The notes beneath the pieces were generated by a model. The model saw only the letters and a program-made list of their open reading frames with translations, was not told where the DNA came from and made no database searches. A stretch of 64,000 nt of DNA from Hyalangium gracile (lineage in GTDB: Bacteria; Myxococcota; Myxococcia; Myxococcales; Myxococcaceae): the NCBI RefSeq assembly GCF_020103725.1, contig NZ_JAHXBG010000006.1:484388-548387 (forward strand), given 5' to 3'. Of this stretch, positions 45,424 to 54,353 are shown piece by piece; the stretch's first letter is position 1, and each line of letters begins with the position of its first letter. The translations under genes and the position numbers were made by a program.

Positions 45424-47627
45424 TAGAACACCTTGAGGATTGCGTAGATCACGCCGCCCAGCAGCGCCAGCGCCATCACCGCGGCGTAGGCCTGCGCATC
45501 ACCGGTCTGCACGTAGCGCAGCGCGCTGCCCACGCGCGCCGTCACCCAGGCCGTGCCGCGCACCACCACCGTGTCGATGATGAGCGCGTCCACCACGCGG
45601 TAGAACACGAAGCTGATGAACTTCACCGGGCGGATGATGACGAAGTCGTACAGCTCATCCACGTAGAACTTGTTGAGGGCCACCTGGCGCACCGCGCGCG
45701 CCCAGCCCGGAGCCGGCTGGCCCGCCCGCGCGGGGAAGAAGCTCAGGTACAGGAAGGCCGCCAGCGAGCCGCCAATCACCACGACGATCCACGCCACCCC
45801 GTAGTTGGCGAGCGTGGGGCGGCTGGTGTCCAGCTCCACCGTGCCCGCCGCCCCGGCGATGCGCGAGGAGGCCTGGAACACGGGGCTGAGGAAGTTCTCC
45901 ATCAGCGCCTGCGGCGAGTTGCGCAAGAGCGGGAAGGCGTACACCGCGGACACCACGCTGAGCACCGCGAGGACGACCAGCGGCAGCGTCATCTGCCAGG
46001 CGCTCTCGTGGGCGTGCGCCACGCGCGCCTCGGCCGAGCGGCGGCCCTCGAACGTCAGCAGGTACAGGCGCGTCATGTAGAAGGCCGTGCACACCGCGAT
46101 GAGCAGGCCCACCGGGTAGAGCACGCCGCTCACCCACTCCAGCCCGTGCAGGTGGTTGTGGTGCACGCCGTGGAAGATGGCGTCCTTCGAGAAGAAGCCC
46201 GACAGCGGGAAGATGCCGGTGATGGCCAGCGTGGCGATGAGGAACGTGATCCACGTCCACGGCATCTCCTTGCGCAGCCCGCCCAGCTTCTTGATGTCCG
46301 TCTCGTCCCCATTGCCGTGCATCACGCTGCCGGCGCCCAGGAAGAGGCAGGCCTTGAAGAAGGCGTGGGTGACCAGGTGGAACACGGCCGCCCAGAAGAT
46401 GCCCATGCCCACGCCCATGAACATGATGCCCAGCTGGGACACCGTGGAGTAGGCGAGCACCTTCTTGATGTCGTCCTGCGCGAAGGCGATGAGCGCGGCC
46501 AGCAGCGAGGTGGCCGCTCCCACGATGGCGATCGTCGCCATGGCGGTGGGGCTCATCACCACCAGGAAGCTCATGCGGCTGAACAGGTAGACGCCCGCGG
46601 TGACCATCGTCGCCGCGTGGATGAGGGCGGAGACCGGCGTCGGGCCGGCCATGGCGTCCGGCAGCCACACGTACAGGGGCAGCTGCGCGCTCTTGCCCGC
46701 CGCGCCCAGCAGGAACAGCAGCAGGGCCACCGTCAGCATGCCGCCGTAGGTGCGCCCCTCCAGCGGGCCGGAGCTGATGGGCGTGTCCAGCTTCACCACG
46801 CCGTTGGCGTCCGGCAGCGAGCGCGCCATCGTCTCCAGGCCGTGGAAGGTGAGCGGACCGCGCTGTTCCAGGCCGGCGGTGTACCGCGGGATGGAGCTGC
46901 CCACCGGCTGCAGGTCCGCGTCATTGGCCTGCTTCACGAAGGCCCCCACCATCAGCACGATGAGGAACGAGCCGATGAGGAAGGCGAAGTCGCCGATGCG
47001 GTTGGTGATGAACGCCTTGCGGCCCGCCCACGCCTTGGCCGCGTCCGTGTACCAGAAGCCGATGAGCAGGTAGCTGGCCATGCCCACCCCTTCCCAGCCC
47101 ACGAAGAGCAGGACGAGGTTGTCGCCCATCACCAGCGTCAGCATCATCGCGACGAACAGGTTGAGGTACGCGAAGTAGCGCCAGTACCCGTCGTCGTGCT
47201 CCATGTAGCTGGTGGAGTACAGGTGGATGAGGAAGCCCACGCCGGTGATGACCAGCAGCAGCGTGCCGGACAGGTGGTCCACCAGCAGGCCGAAGTTCAC
47301 CCGGAAGTCACCCGCGCTGAACCACGTGCCCAGGTCATTCCACAGCACGTAGCGCGACTGAGCGCCGCCGAAGGTGTTCTGGATGATGGCCAGCGGGGCG
47401 TTGCTGGCGTCCGTGGCGCTGGTGGCCCAGAAGGCCATCACCGACAGCACGAAGGAGCCCGCCACGGCGGCGCAGGCCACCAGGTGCACGTTGGCGCGGC
47501 CCAGCATCCGGCCGAACACGCCGCAGACGAACGCGCCCAGCAGCGGCAGCGCGATGATCATCCACAGCGACTGGGAGATGACTTCGGGGGCGATGGGCGC
47601 GGTCTTGAAGAGGGCTTGGAGGTCCAT
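45423..47627 (-). CDS. nuoL: NADH-quinone oxidoreductase subunit L
   Basis: 734 residues, the largest antiporter-like subunit with its long C-terminal lateral helix. Motifs GKSAQLPLYVWLPDAMAGPT, DDIKKVLAYSTVSQLGIMF and LSGFFSKDAI are present, with VGWEGVGMASYLLIGFWY earlier. Longer than E. coli NuoL (about 613) mainly through insertions between about residues 230-290 and near the C-terminus. ATG 47627. Confidence 0.96.
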   Translation of the reverse strand: MDLQALFKTAPIAPEVISQSLWMIIALPLLGAFVCGVFGRMLGRANVHLVACAAVAGSFVLSVMAFWATSATDASNAPLAIIQNTFGGAQSRYVLWNDLGTWFSAGDFRVNFGLLVDHLSGTLLLVITGVGFLIHLYSTSYMEHDDGYWRYFAYLNLFVAMMLTLVMGDNLVLLFVGWEGVGMASYLLIGFWYTDAAKAWAGRKAFITNRIGDFAFLIGSFLIVLMVGAFVKQANDADLQPVGSSIPRYTAGLEQRGPLTFHGLETMARSLPDANGVVKLDTPISSGPLEGRTYGGMLTVALLLFLLGAAGKSAQLPLYVWLPDAMAGPTPVSALIHAATMVTAGVYLFSRMSFLVVMSPTAMATIAIVGAATSLLAALIAFAQDDIKKVLAYSTVSQLGIMFMGVGMGIFWAAVFHLVTHAFFKACLFLGAGSVMHGNGDETDIKKLGGLRKEMPWTWITFLIATLAITGIFPLSGFFSKDAIFHGVHHNHLHGLEWVSGVLYPVGLLIAVCTAFYMTRLYLLTFEGRRSAEARVAHAHESAWQMTLPLVVLAVLSVVSAVYAFPLLRNSPQALMENFLSPVFQASSRIAGAAGTVELDTSRPTLANYGVAWIVVVIGGSLAAFLYLSFFPARAGQPAPGWARAVRQVALNKFYVDELYDFVIIRPVKFISFVFYRVVDALIIDTVVVRGTAWVTARVGSALRYVQTGDAQAYAAVMALALLGGVIYAILKVF

Positions 47628-47657
47628 GCGGAGGCTCTGGAAGGGCGGGGGACCGCG

Positions 47658-47960
47658 TCAGTGCTTCATCGTCTTGATGTCTTCGATGTTGACGCTGCCT
47701 CGGCTGCGGAACACGGCGATGACGATGGCCAGGCCGATGGAGGCCTCGGCCGCCGCCACGGCGATGACGAAGAAGGCCGACACGTGGCCGATGGTGTCAC
47801 CGCGCATGCGCGCGAAGGCGAGGAACGTGAGGTTCGCCGCGTTGAGCATCAGCTCCACGCACATGAACACCACCAGGGCGTTGCGGCGCACCAGCACGCC
47901 GAACATGCCCAGGCAGAAGAGCGCGGCGGCGAGGAACAGGTAGTAGGAGATGGGAACCAT
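47658..47960 (-). CDS. nuoK: NADH-quinone oxidoreductase subunit K
   Basis: 100 residues, three membrane helices with the conserved glutamates in VFMCVELMLNAANL and VAAAEASIGLAIV. Homologous to MrpC/MnhC. ATG 47960, 3 bases after the nuoJ stop. Normal length. Confidence 0.96.
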   Translation of the reverse strand: MVPISYYLFLAAALFCLGMFGVLVRRNALVVFMCVELMLNAANLTFLAFARMRGDTIGHVSAFFVIAVAAAEASIGLAIVIAVFRSRGSVNIEDIKTMKH

Positions 47961-47963
47961 GGC

Positions 47964-48470
47964 TCAGATCCTCGACTTGGCGACGACCACGGCGCCCACC
48001 ATCGCGACCAGCAGCAGCAGGCTCACCGCCTCGAAGGGCAGGAGCCACGTGGTGAAGATGGACTCGCCAATCGCCCGCAGCGTGCCGAAGGTCTGCTGCT
48101 GAGCCAGGCTCAGGCTCTGCACCCGGTTGGGCACCCGGGCGATGGCCAGCGCCAGCACCACGAAGAGCCCGATGGCCGCCCCGCCCCCGAGGATGCGCGA
48201 GAACGTCAGCCGCGGCCCGGCGGCTTCCTCTCCCAGGTTGAGCAGCATGATGACGAAGAGGAAGAGCACCATGATGGCGCCCGCGTACACGAGCACCTGG
48301 AGCGCCGCCACCGTGTGCGCCCACAGCAGCACGTAGATGCCGGCCAGGAAGAAGAACGTGGACACCAGCGCCATGGCCGAGCTGATGGGGCTCTTGGCGA
48401 AGATGACCAGCGAGGCCGACAGCAGCGTCAGCACCGCGAAGGCTCCGAAGAGGACCTGTTCGATGTTCAA
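47964..48470 (-). CDS. nuoJ: NADH-quinone oxidoreductase subunit J
   Basis: 168 residues, five membrane helices. VLVYAGAIMVLFLFVIMLL contains the pi-bulge helix typical of NuoJ, and KSPISSAMALVSTFFFLAG precedes it. ATG overlaps the nuoF stop (ATGA). Confidence 0.95.
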   Translation of the reverse strand: MNIEQVLFGAFAVLTLLSASLVIFAKSPISSAMALVSTFFFLAGIYVLLWAHTVAALQVLVYAGAIMVLFLFVIMLLNLGEEAAGPRLTFSRILGGGAAIGLFVVLALAIARVPNRVQSLSLAQQQTFGTLRAIGESIFTTWLLPFEAVSLLLLVAMVGAVVVAKSRI

Positions 48471-49801
48471 GACCAGTCTCCGAACGCACCCCAGGGCTTG
48501 TCGCCGAACGGGCAGCGCTTCTCGTGGATGTGCGCCTCGAACTCGGCGCGGTACCGCATCAGGAAGGAGTGCGTGGGCAGCGCCGCCGCGTCACCCAGCG
48601 CGCAGATGGTGTTGCCCAGGCCGATCGGCGGGTACGGCGCGATGGACGAGGCCACGTTGCTGAGCAGCTCCAAATCCGACGGCTCGCCGCGGCCCTCTTC
48701 GATCTTGCGCAGCAGCCGCGTCTGCCACGGGGTGCCCTCGCGGCACGGGGTGCACTGGCCGCAGGACTCCTCGGCGTAGAAGCGCGCCACGCGCCACAGG
48801 CAGCGCACCATGCAGGAGCTGTCGTCCATGACGATGACGCCGCCGGAGCCGGCCATCGTCTGCTTCACCTTGAGGGCCTCGAACTCGAGCGCCACGTCCA
48901 GCTCGTCCGCGCCCAGCACCGGCGCCGAGGAGCCGCCGGGGATGACGGCCTTCACCTTGCGGCCGGCCGGCATGCCCCGCCCGTACTTGTCGTCGAAGAT
49001 GAGCTGGGTGATGGTGGTGCCCATGTCCACCTCGTAGACGCCGGGCCGGTTCACCGTGCCGGACAGGCAGACGAGGCGGGTGCCGCCGGACTTGTCGGTG
49101 CCCAGCTTGGCGTACCAGTCCGAGCCCCGAGAGAAGACGTGCGGCACGCTGGCCAGCGTCTCCACGTTGTTCACCACCGTGGGGCTGCCGAACAGGCCCA
49201 CCACGGCGGGGAAGGGCGGCTTGAGCCGGGGCCAGCCCTTCTTGCCCTCCAGGCTCTCGAGCAGCGCCGTCTCCTCGCCGCAGATGTACGCGCCCGCGCC
49301 GCGCACCACGTAGCAGTCGAGCTGGAAGTCCTTGCCCAGCACCGTCTTGCCGAAGATGCCGGCCTTGTACGCCTCGTCGATGGCGGCCTGCGTGCGCTCG
49401 GCGGGGAACTTGAACTCACCGCGGATGTACACGTAGCAGGTGTGCACGCCCAGCGCGTAGGACGCGATGGCGATGCCCTCGAGCATCATGTGCGGATCCA
49501 GCTCGAGGATGTACCGGTCCTTGAAGGTGCCCGGCTCGGACTCGTCCGCGTTGACGGCCAGGTACTTGGGCTTGGGGCTGTCCTTGGGGACGAAGCTCCA
49601 CTTCAGGCCGGTGGGGAAGCCCGCGCCGCCGCGCCCGCGCAGGTTGGACTTCTTCACCTCGTCGATGATGGCGGCGGGCTGCATCTCCAGCGCCTTCTTC
49701 AGCGCCTCGTAGCCCCCGCGCTTGCGGTAGTGGTCCAGCGTCCAGGACTTCGGCTGCCCCCAGGCGCCGGAGATGATCGGTTCAAAGGCCGTTGTCGCCA
49801 T
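48467..49801 (-). CDS. nuoF: NADH-quinone oxidoreductase subunit F
   Basis: 444 residues, the NADH- and FMN-binding subunit. FMN/NADH loop GRGGAGFPTGLKWSF, VNADESEPGTFKDR, GAGAYICGEETALLES, and the N3 cluster ligands in ESCGQCTPCREGT plus a later cysteine (GNTICALGDAA). ATG 49801. Between nuoE and nuoJ; nuoG, nuoH and nuoI, which usually intervene, are missing from this operon. Confidence 0.96.
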   Translation of the reverse strand: MATTAFEPIISGAWGQPKSWTLDHYRKRGGYEALKKALEMQPAAIIDEVKKSNLRGRGGAGFPTGLKWSFVPKDSPKPKYLAVNADESEPGTFKDRYILELDPHMMLEGIAIASYALGVHTCYVYIRGEFKFPAERTQAAIDEAYKAGIFGKTVLGKDFQLDCYVVRGAGAYICGEETALLESLEGKKGWPRLKPPFPAVVGLFGSPTVVNNVETLASVPHVFSRGSDWYAKLGTDKSGGTRLVCLSGTVNRPGVYEVDMGTTITQLIFDDKYGRGMPAGRKVKAVIPGGSSAPVLGADELDVALEFEALKVKQTMAGSGGVIVMDDSSCMVRCLWRVARFYAEESCGQCTPCREGTPWQTRLLRKIEEGRGEPSDLELLSNVASSIAPYPPIGLGNTICALGDAAALPTHSFLMRYRAEFEAHIHEKRCPFGDKPWGAFGDWS

Positions 49802-49830
49802 GTGCGGTCAGTTCCTTGAAAGGAGGCCGA

Positions 49831-50319
49831 TCAGGTGAGCTTCGCCAACAACTCGTCCAGCTTCGCCTTCGTCAGGCTCTCGTGATGCTCTTCATTGACC
49901 TGCAGGCAGGGGGCGGTGCCGCACGAGGCCAGGCACTCGGTCTCCCGCAGGGTGAACTTCTCGTTGGACTCGCCTGCCGTCAGCCCGAGCCTGTCTTCCA
50001 GGTAGGCGAGCATCTTCTCCGCGCCCCACAGGGCACAGGAGAGGTTGGTGCAGACGTCGATGACGTACTTACCCGGCTTCTTCAGGTGGTACATCACGTA
50101 GAAGCTGGCCACCTCGTAGGCTCGCTCGGGCGTCACCTCGAGATGCTTGGCGACGAGCCGCATGCCCTCGGGAGGCAGCCAGCCCTTGAGATCCTGGAGC
50201 AGCCGCAGCGCGGGCAGCATCCCGGCGCTCTTCCGATCGGGCGGGTAGTGGGAGAGGATTTCCGCGATCCCCGCGTCGAACTTCTTCTGCTCTTCAGGGG
50301 TGAACAGGGGCTCCGCCAT
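49831..50319 (-). CDS. nuoE: NADH-quinone oxidoreductase subunit E
   Basis: 162 residues, thioredoxin-like [2Fe-2S] subunit. Cluster ligands lie in VCTNLSC and ECLASCGTAPC. N-terminal helices include FTPEEQKKFDAGIAEILSHY. ATG 50319 is the family-like start; a further 14 residues are possible upstream. First gene of the nuoEFJKLMN operon. Confidence 0.94.
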   Translation of the reverse strand: MAEPLFTPEEQKKFDAGIAEILSHYPPDRKSAGMLPALRLLQDLKGWLPPEGMRLVAKHLEVTPERAYEVASFYVMYHLKKPGKYVIDVCTNLSCALWGAEKMLAYLEDRLGLTAGESNEKFTLRETECLASCGTAPCLQVNEEHHESLTKAKLDELLAKLT

Positions 50320-50655
50320 GGCGGGCGCTTCGTATTGCCCAGATGGCTGCGTTGTCAACATAAACCCTCGAAGTTCCTCGACGCGCCCATCAGCGAATTG
50401 CCGAGGGAATTCAAGCCCTTGTTATGGGCCCGCACGCACGGCCGGTCCGGGTGCCGCGATCAGCGGGGGGCGGCGCACGTGCCCCGGGCGAGCGTTCGGC
50501 GTCTGGACGAAGCGGTTTGGCACTTTCTTTTCCGAGGCTCCCGGATCCGGTAGAAGTCGGAGAGTTCAGCGTCCGGCCGAGGCCGGCGGGCCGGAGACTC
50601 GGGGGGATGGGCCCGCGCGACAGGCCGAGCAGGACCGACGAATTAGGGTGACCTC
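50320..50655. other. 336-base divergent intergenic region
   Basis: Lies between nuoE (minus) and a response-regulator gene (plus) and must hold both promoters. Seen: a 7-bp hairpin TCCGGCC / GGCCGGA (50572-50595) ahead of the regulator gene, and a TGGCACTTT stretch at 50518 whose -12 part (TTTC) fits sigma-54 poorly. No gene supported. Confidence 0.6.
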
Positions 50656-51108
50656 TTGAGTGCGGCGGGACCTCACAGCGACGGGCAGCTCCCGGCGGGA
50701 ATCAATCCCGAGGGCTACCGTGTGCTCATCGTCGAGGACAACCCGCACATCATCGAGATGTACGCCTACGTCCTGAAGAAGCTGGCGAGCGGGGAGCTGG
50801 CGGGCAAGGTGCCTCTGGAAGTCCACTTCGCGCCGGACGGGCACCACGCGCTGGCCCTGCTGCACGAGCAGCGCTTCAGCCTGGTGATGACGGACCTGTA
50901 CATGCCGGTGATGGACGGCTTCGCCCTGGTGGAGCGCATCCGCGAGGAGGAGAAGCTGCGCACCATCCCCATCATCGCCATCTCGGCGGGGGGCAAGGAG
51001 GCGCAGGACCGGGCCATGCAACTGGGGGTGGACATCTTCCTGCGCAAGCCGGTGCGCTTCGTCGAGGTGCTGGAGACGGTGAAGCAGCTCCTGCGCATCG
51101 GGAAGTAG
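50656..51108 (+). CDS. Single-domain response regulator (CheY-like)
   Basis: 150 residues, one receiver domain with a 20-residue leader. Acidic pair in LIVEDNPHI, phospho-acceptor Asp in SLVMTDLYMP, Lys in IFLRKPVRF. TTG 50656 is the best available start; no ATG or GTG lies before the domain. No output domain, so it must signal by protein contact. It lies 92 bases before a pseudokinase-like gene on the same strand; a functional link is possible but unproven. Confidence 0.88.
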   Translation: MSAAGPHSDGQLPAGINPEGYRVLIVEDNPHIIEMYAYVLKKLASGELAGKVPLEVHFAPDGHHALALLHEQRFSLVMTDLYMPVMDGFALVERIREEEKLRTIPIIAISAGGKEAQDRAMQLGVDIFLRKPVRFVEVLETVKQLLRIGK

Positions 51109-51200
51109 GCCCCCGGACACAGAGTGGACCTGGGGGGGCATTTCATTCCATTGGAAATTTGACGGCGGGGCGCGGAGCCGACGTAAAGTCGCCGGCACCC

Positions 51201-52682
51201 ATGCTCAAGCCCGCCGTCAACCGCGAGACCGTGAGTGGCGAGGCGCTGTTCATCCTTCGGAACCTGAGGGAGAACGGGCGCCTGGGACGCTCGAACAAGC
51301 TGGCCGATGTGAAGGCCGCGCTCGAGCCGTCCGTGTCACTGGAGTTCGACAGCTATTTCTTCTTCCTGCGGAAGTTCCACTACATCGCGATGGATCGCGA
51401 GGCGCAGCTCAAGCTCACCGATCAGGGCGAGCGCGTCGTGGACGGGGACTTCCTGGACAAGTTCACCCTGGAGGTGGGCGAGTTCTTCGCCGATCAGATT
51501 CTGGGCGAGGACGAGGCCACGCAGGCGGGCAGCCTGGAAGAGCTGGGGATGATGCCGCCGCCTCCGCCGGAGCTGATGCTGGAGGAGTCGGACGTGGCGC
51601 GCTCGTCGGCGCCGCCGCCCATTCCGCTGCCGGCGGCGCGGGCCTCGCGCACGGCGCTGCCCACGGTGGAGCCTGTGATTCCGCCGATGCCGTCGGTGGC
51701 GCCGGTGAGCGCGCCTCCGGTGGCGGCTCCCGTGTCCACTCCGCTTCCTTCCATCACCTCTCCGATTGCGCCTGCCTCCATGCCCCCTCCCTCCACTCCG
51801 TCCGCCGCGCCGGTCGCCGCCCCGAAGGGGACCGAGCTGGATCTGCGCTACCAGAAGTTCGATCCCATCGGCAGCGGGCCGCTCGGCACGGTGTTCAAGG
51901 GGCGGTTCAACGCGCTGGGGTTGGACATCTGCATCAAGGAGCTGAAGGACATCTTCGGCTACTTCTCCTTCCTGCAGCGGGGCGAGGTGCTCAAGCGGCT
52001 GAAGAAGGAGCTGTGCGCGCAGGCGCAGGTGCGTCACCCGGCGATCGCGCAGATCGTCGATCAGAACGTGGACACGCCGCGGCCGTACTTCGTGGTGGAG
52101 CTGCTGCGCGGCAGCCTGAAGGAGAAGCTGGAGGCGGGTGGAGGCAAGGGCGTGCCGGTGCCGGTGGCGCTGCGGTGCTTCCTGCAGCTGGCGTACGGCC
52201 TGCGGGCGGCGCACGCGGCGGGGCTCACGCACCACAACCTGAAGCCGGAGAACATCCTGTTCGACGGGTACGGGAACGCGAAGCTGGCGGACTTCGGCCT
52301 GGGGCGCGTCATTGAAGTGGATGCGACCAAGGGCATGCCGCAGGTGTTCATGGGCACGGGCGGCATGGCGTACATGGCTCCGGAGCTCATCCACCGCGCG
52401 AAGGACTCGGGGCCGGCGGCGGACGTGTACGGCCTGGGCATCCTGCTCTACGAGATGCTGACCGGGCAGATCCCGGGTCGCCGCTCGCCGCTGCCTTCCG
52501 AGGTGAACGCGGATGCTCCGGGCGGGCTGGACGCCATCTTCGACAAGATGACGCAGGACAAGAAGGAGCAGCGCTACCCGGACATCGACGCGATGCTCGA
52601 GGACGTCTACAAGGCCTTCCCGGAGAAGGAGTACCTGGAAAAGGGCGACCTGGTCCTCTCGTCCGAGGCGAATCAGGGCTGA
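51201..52682 (+). CDS. Ser/Thr kinase-fold protein, probable pseudokinase
   Basis: 493 residues. An N-terminal helical domain (about 1-110, winged-helix-like) and a Pro/Ala/Ser linker (about 115-210) precede a kinase fold (220-480). The glycine loop GSGPLGTVFKG, Lys246 (ICIKELKD) and LADFG (364-366) are present, but the catalytic loop reads THHNLKPEN: HRD is replaced by HHN (344-346), so the catalytic base Asp is Asn. ATP binding seems possible, phosphotransfer doubtful. ATG 51201. No membrane helix. Likely a scaffold or allosteric partner, perhaps with the upstream receiver protein. Confidence 0.88.
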   Translation: MLKPAVNRETVSGEALFILRNLRENGRLGRSNKLADVKAALEPSVSLEFDSYFFFLRKFHYIAMDREAQLKLTDQGERVVDGDFLDKFTLEVGEFFADQILGEDEATQAGSLEELGMMPPPPPELMLEESDVARSSAPPPIPLPAARASRTALPTVEPVIPPMPSVAPVSAPPVAAPVSTPLPSITSPIAPASMPPPSTPSAAPVAAPKGTELDLRYQKFDPIGSGPLGTVFKGRFNALGLDICIKELKDIFGYFSFLQRGEVLKRLKKELCAQAQVRHPAIAQIVDQNVDTPRPYFVVELLRGSLKEKLEAGGGKGVPVPVALRCFLQLAYGLRAAHAAGLTHHNLKPENILFDGYGNAKLADFGLGRVIEVDATKGMPQVFMGTGGMAYMAPELIHRAKDSGPAADVYGLGILLYEMLTGQIPGRRSPLPSEVNADAPGGLDAIFDKMTQDKKEQRYPDIDAMLEDVYKAFPEKEYLEKGDLVLSSEANQG

Positions 52683-52877
52683 GGCCCAAGAGTCGTTCGG
52701 CCAGCCAGCGTCGCGAGGGCCCGGGCTTGCTGGGCCGCGATGCTGGCGGCCGGTGGTTCCACGAACCGGGTTGAGCGTGGAACTGGAGTTGGAGAGGAGG
52801 CGCGGCTCGCCGGCGAAAGCCAGGCTCGAGCGGCGCGGCGGTCTGGAGCGGGTGGAGCCGTACTACGCTCGGGCCTC

Positions 52878-53594
52878 ATGAGCGGACTTCGTGGGCGCTG
52901 GCTGTGGCTGCTGGTGGCCAGCGTGCTGGCTGCGTGCGCAACGACGCAGCTTCCAGTGAGCGAGAGCGCGGACGATGACGACGCGGGAGAGGTCGTCTCG
53001 TTCGAAGAGGCATGCGCGGAAGACAGCAGCCTGCTGGTGCTGTGCGACGGGCGGCAGTGCGGGGTGTACCGGTGCCGGGAAGTGGTGGAGCACGTGGGAG
53101 CAGGGCGGGTGGTGCTCACCCGGGGCGGCGCGGTGGTGCGGCCCGGTTCTTCAGCAGGAGCGCAGCGCTACTGGGGAAGCGCGCAGCAACTGCCGGGGGA
53201 CTCTCGGCCGGTGTTCACCATCCCGTGGGGACCGAAGCCGCCGCTGCTGCCCAGTCAGCAGCACGAGCTGGAGGAGGCGGCGAAGGAGCGGAGCAAGCCG
53301 CACGAGCGGCACCACATCTTCTCTCGAGCGTTCAGGGAGTGGTTCACTGAGAGAGGCATCAACATTGATGAGTACGTGATGCCGCTGGAAGTGGAGAAGC
53401 ACCGAAGCATCCACAGAGGTGAGAAGGGAGGCCCGTGGAATGCGGCGTGGGATAAGTGGATCCGCAAGAACAGAGGTGCTCAGAAGGAGGAGATCTTCCG
53501 GTATGCGGGACAGCTCATCTACGAGTTCGAACTGTTCGGACCCGTGGTGCCGTATTGGAGGAAGCCGCCACAGCCGTGGCCACCGGGTTATTGA
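52878..53594 (+). CDS. sitA6: SitA6-family polymorphic toxin lipoprotein
   Basis: 238 residues. Signal WLWLLVASVLAACATT with lipobox Cys20. The conserved SitA6 features are a Cys-rich middle (CAEDSSLLVLCDGRQCG, YRCREV) and a C-terminal domain with ERHHIFSRAFREWF, GINIDEYVMPL, KHRSIHRG and GGPWNAAW. SitA lipoproteins of M. xanthus are delivered to siblings by TraAB outer-membrane exchange and poison cells lacking the cognate immunity protein. The His145-His146 and His175/His179 arrangement looks like a His-metal nuclease fold; that is inference. ATG 52878 is chosen for the signal. The immunity gene follows after 3 bases. Confidence 0.86.
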   Translation: MSGLRGRWLWLLVASVLAACATTQLPVSESADDDDAGEVVSFEEACAEDSSLLVLCDGRQCGVYRCREVVEHVGAGRVVLTRGGAVVRPGSSAGAQRYWGSAQQLPGDSRPVFTIPWGPKPPLLPSQQHELEEAAKERSKPHERHHIFSRAFREWFTERGINIDEYVMPLEVEKHRSIHRGEKGGPWNAAWDKWIRKNRGAQKEEIFRYAGQLIYEFELFGPVVPYWRKPPQPWPPGY

Positions 53595-53597
53595 GGA

Positions 53598-54326
53598 ATG
53601 ATGAGGTTCTTCCTGTTGGATGACGTGCCTCATCCTCGCTACTCGGGCTACTACACTTATGGGCACAGGTGGGGGTTGCCCGGAGTGCATTGCCCGGGAT
53701 GCAATGCTACCTGGGCTATCACTGGGGACGCGTATCCCTCGGTCGACCTGTCGCATCTGCCCGCCCAGGAGCAGAAGAGGTACCTTCCACGCGTGGAAGA
53801 GGACTATGCGGAGTTCGAGCGGCTGCGCGAACAGCTGCGCCCCCTGGTCCCTGCTGGAGTTCATCTCTGGCCAGGGACCAGGTTTGGCCCCTTGAATGGC
53901 TCCGCTCAGGGCGAATTCGGCCCCCTGGCCCTGGTCCACGCCTGGGAACTGCTGATGAAGCCCGAGCCATTGGAGCGCTTGGTGGCAGAAGGGCTCAGAG
54001 GCCTGAAGGGGTGTCGAACGGAACTGCGATTCCGCAAGAAGAGCCCGCCTGTGCTGCTGGAAATGGAGTTGCTACCGCGAGGGGAACTCCACCCGGACTG
54101 CCTGCCGGAACGCCCGCCGCCCTGCCCGAAATGTGAACGCGATGGTTTCAAGTGGCCCGAGGAGCCGGTCCTGGATGGGGCCACGCTGCCGCAGGATCTG
54201 GATCTGTTCCGGCTGGCGGGCTTCGAGACGATGATCATCGGCACCGAGCGCTTCGTGGAAGCGGTGCGGCGCCTGGGCTACGAGCAGGACATCTCCTTCC
54301 GCGAGCTGCCCGTGCGCGGGACGTAG
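53598..54326 (+). CDS. sitI6: SitI6-family double-CXXCG immunity protein
   Basis: 242 residues with the two zinc-knuckle-like motifs that define the myxobacterial double-CXXC(G) family: HCPGCNATW (Cys32, Cys35) and PPCPKCERDGF (Cys176, Cys179). Also typical are PSVDLSHLPAQEQKRY, LWPGTRFGPLNG and the C-terminal RLAGFETMIIGTERFVEAV. No signal peptide, so cytoplasmic; expected to neutralise the SitA6 toxin encoded just upstream. ATG 53598, or 53601 one codon later. Confidence 0.88.
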   Translation: MMRFFLLDDVPHPRYSGYYTYGHRWGLPGVHCPGCNATWAITGDAYPSVDLSHLPAQEQKRYLPRVEEDYAEFERLREQLRPLVPAGVHLWPGTRFGPLNGSAQGEFGPLALVHAWELLMKPEPLERLVAEGLRGLKGCRTELRFRKKSPPVLLEMELLPRGELHPDCLPERPPPCPKCERDGFKWPEEPVLDGATLPQDLDLFRLAGFETMIIGTERFVEAVRRLGYEQDISFRELPVRGT

Positions 54327-54353
54327 CGCCCCACGCACCGCAGTTGCCTCGGC

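Noticed and set aside
41995..45426. Very long plus-strand open frame opposite nuoN and nuoM (also 46008-48779 opposite nuoL-nuoF)
   Set aside because: The minus-strand frames encode clear NuoN, NuoM, NuoL and NuoF; the opposite frames are Arg/His/Gln-rich shadows produced by GC-rich third positions.
50518..50533. TGGCACTTTCTTTTCC as a sigma-54 promoter for the receiver gene
   Set aside because: The -24 half is good but the -12 half lacks the required GC.
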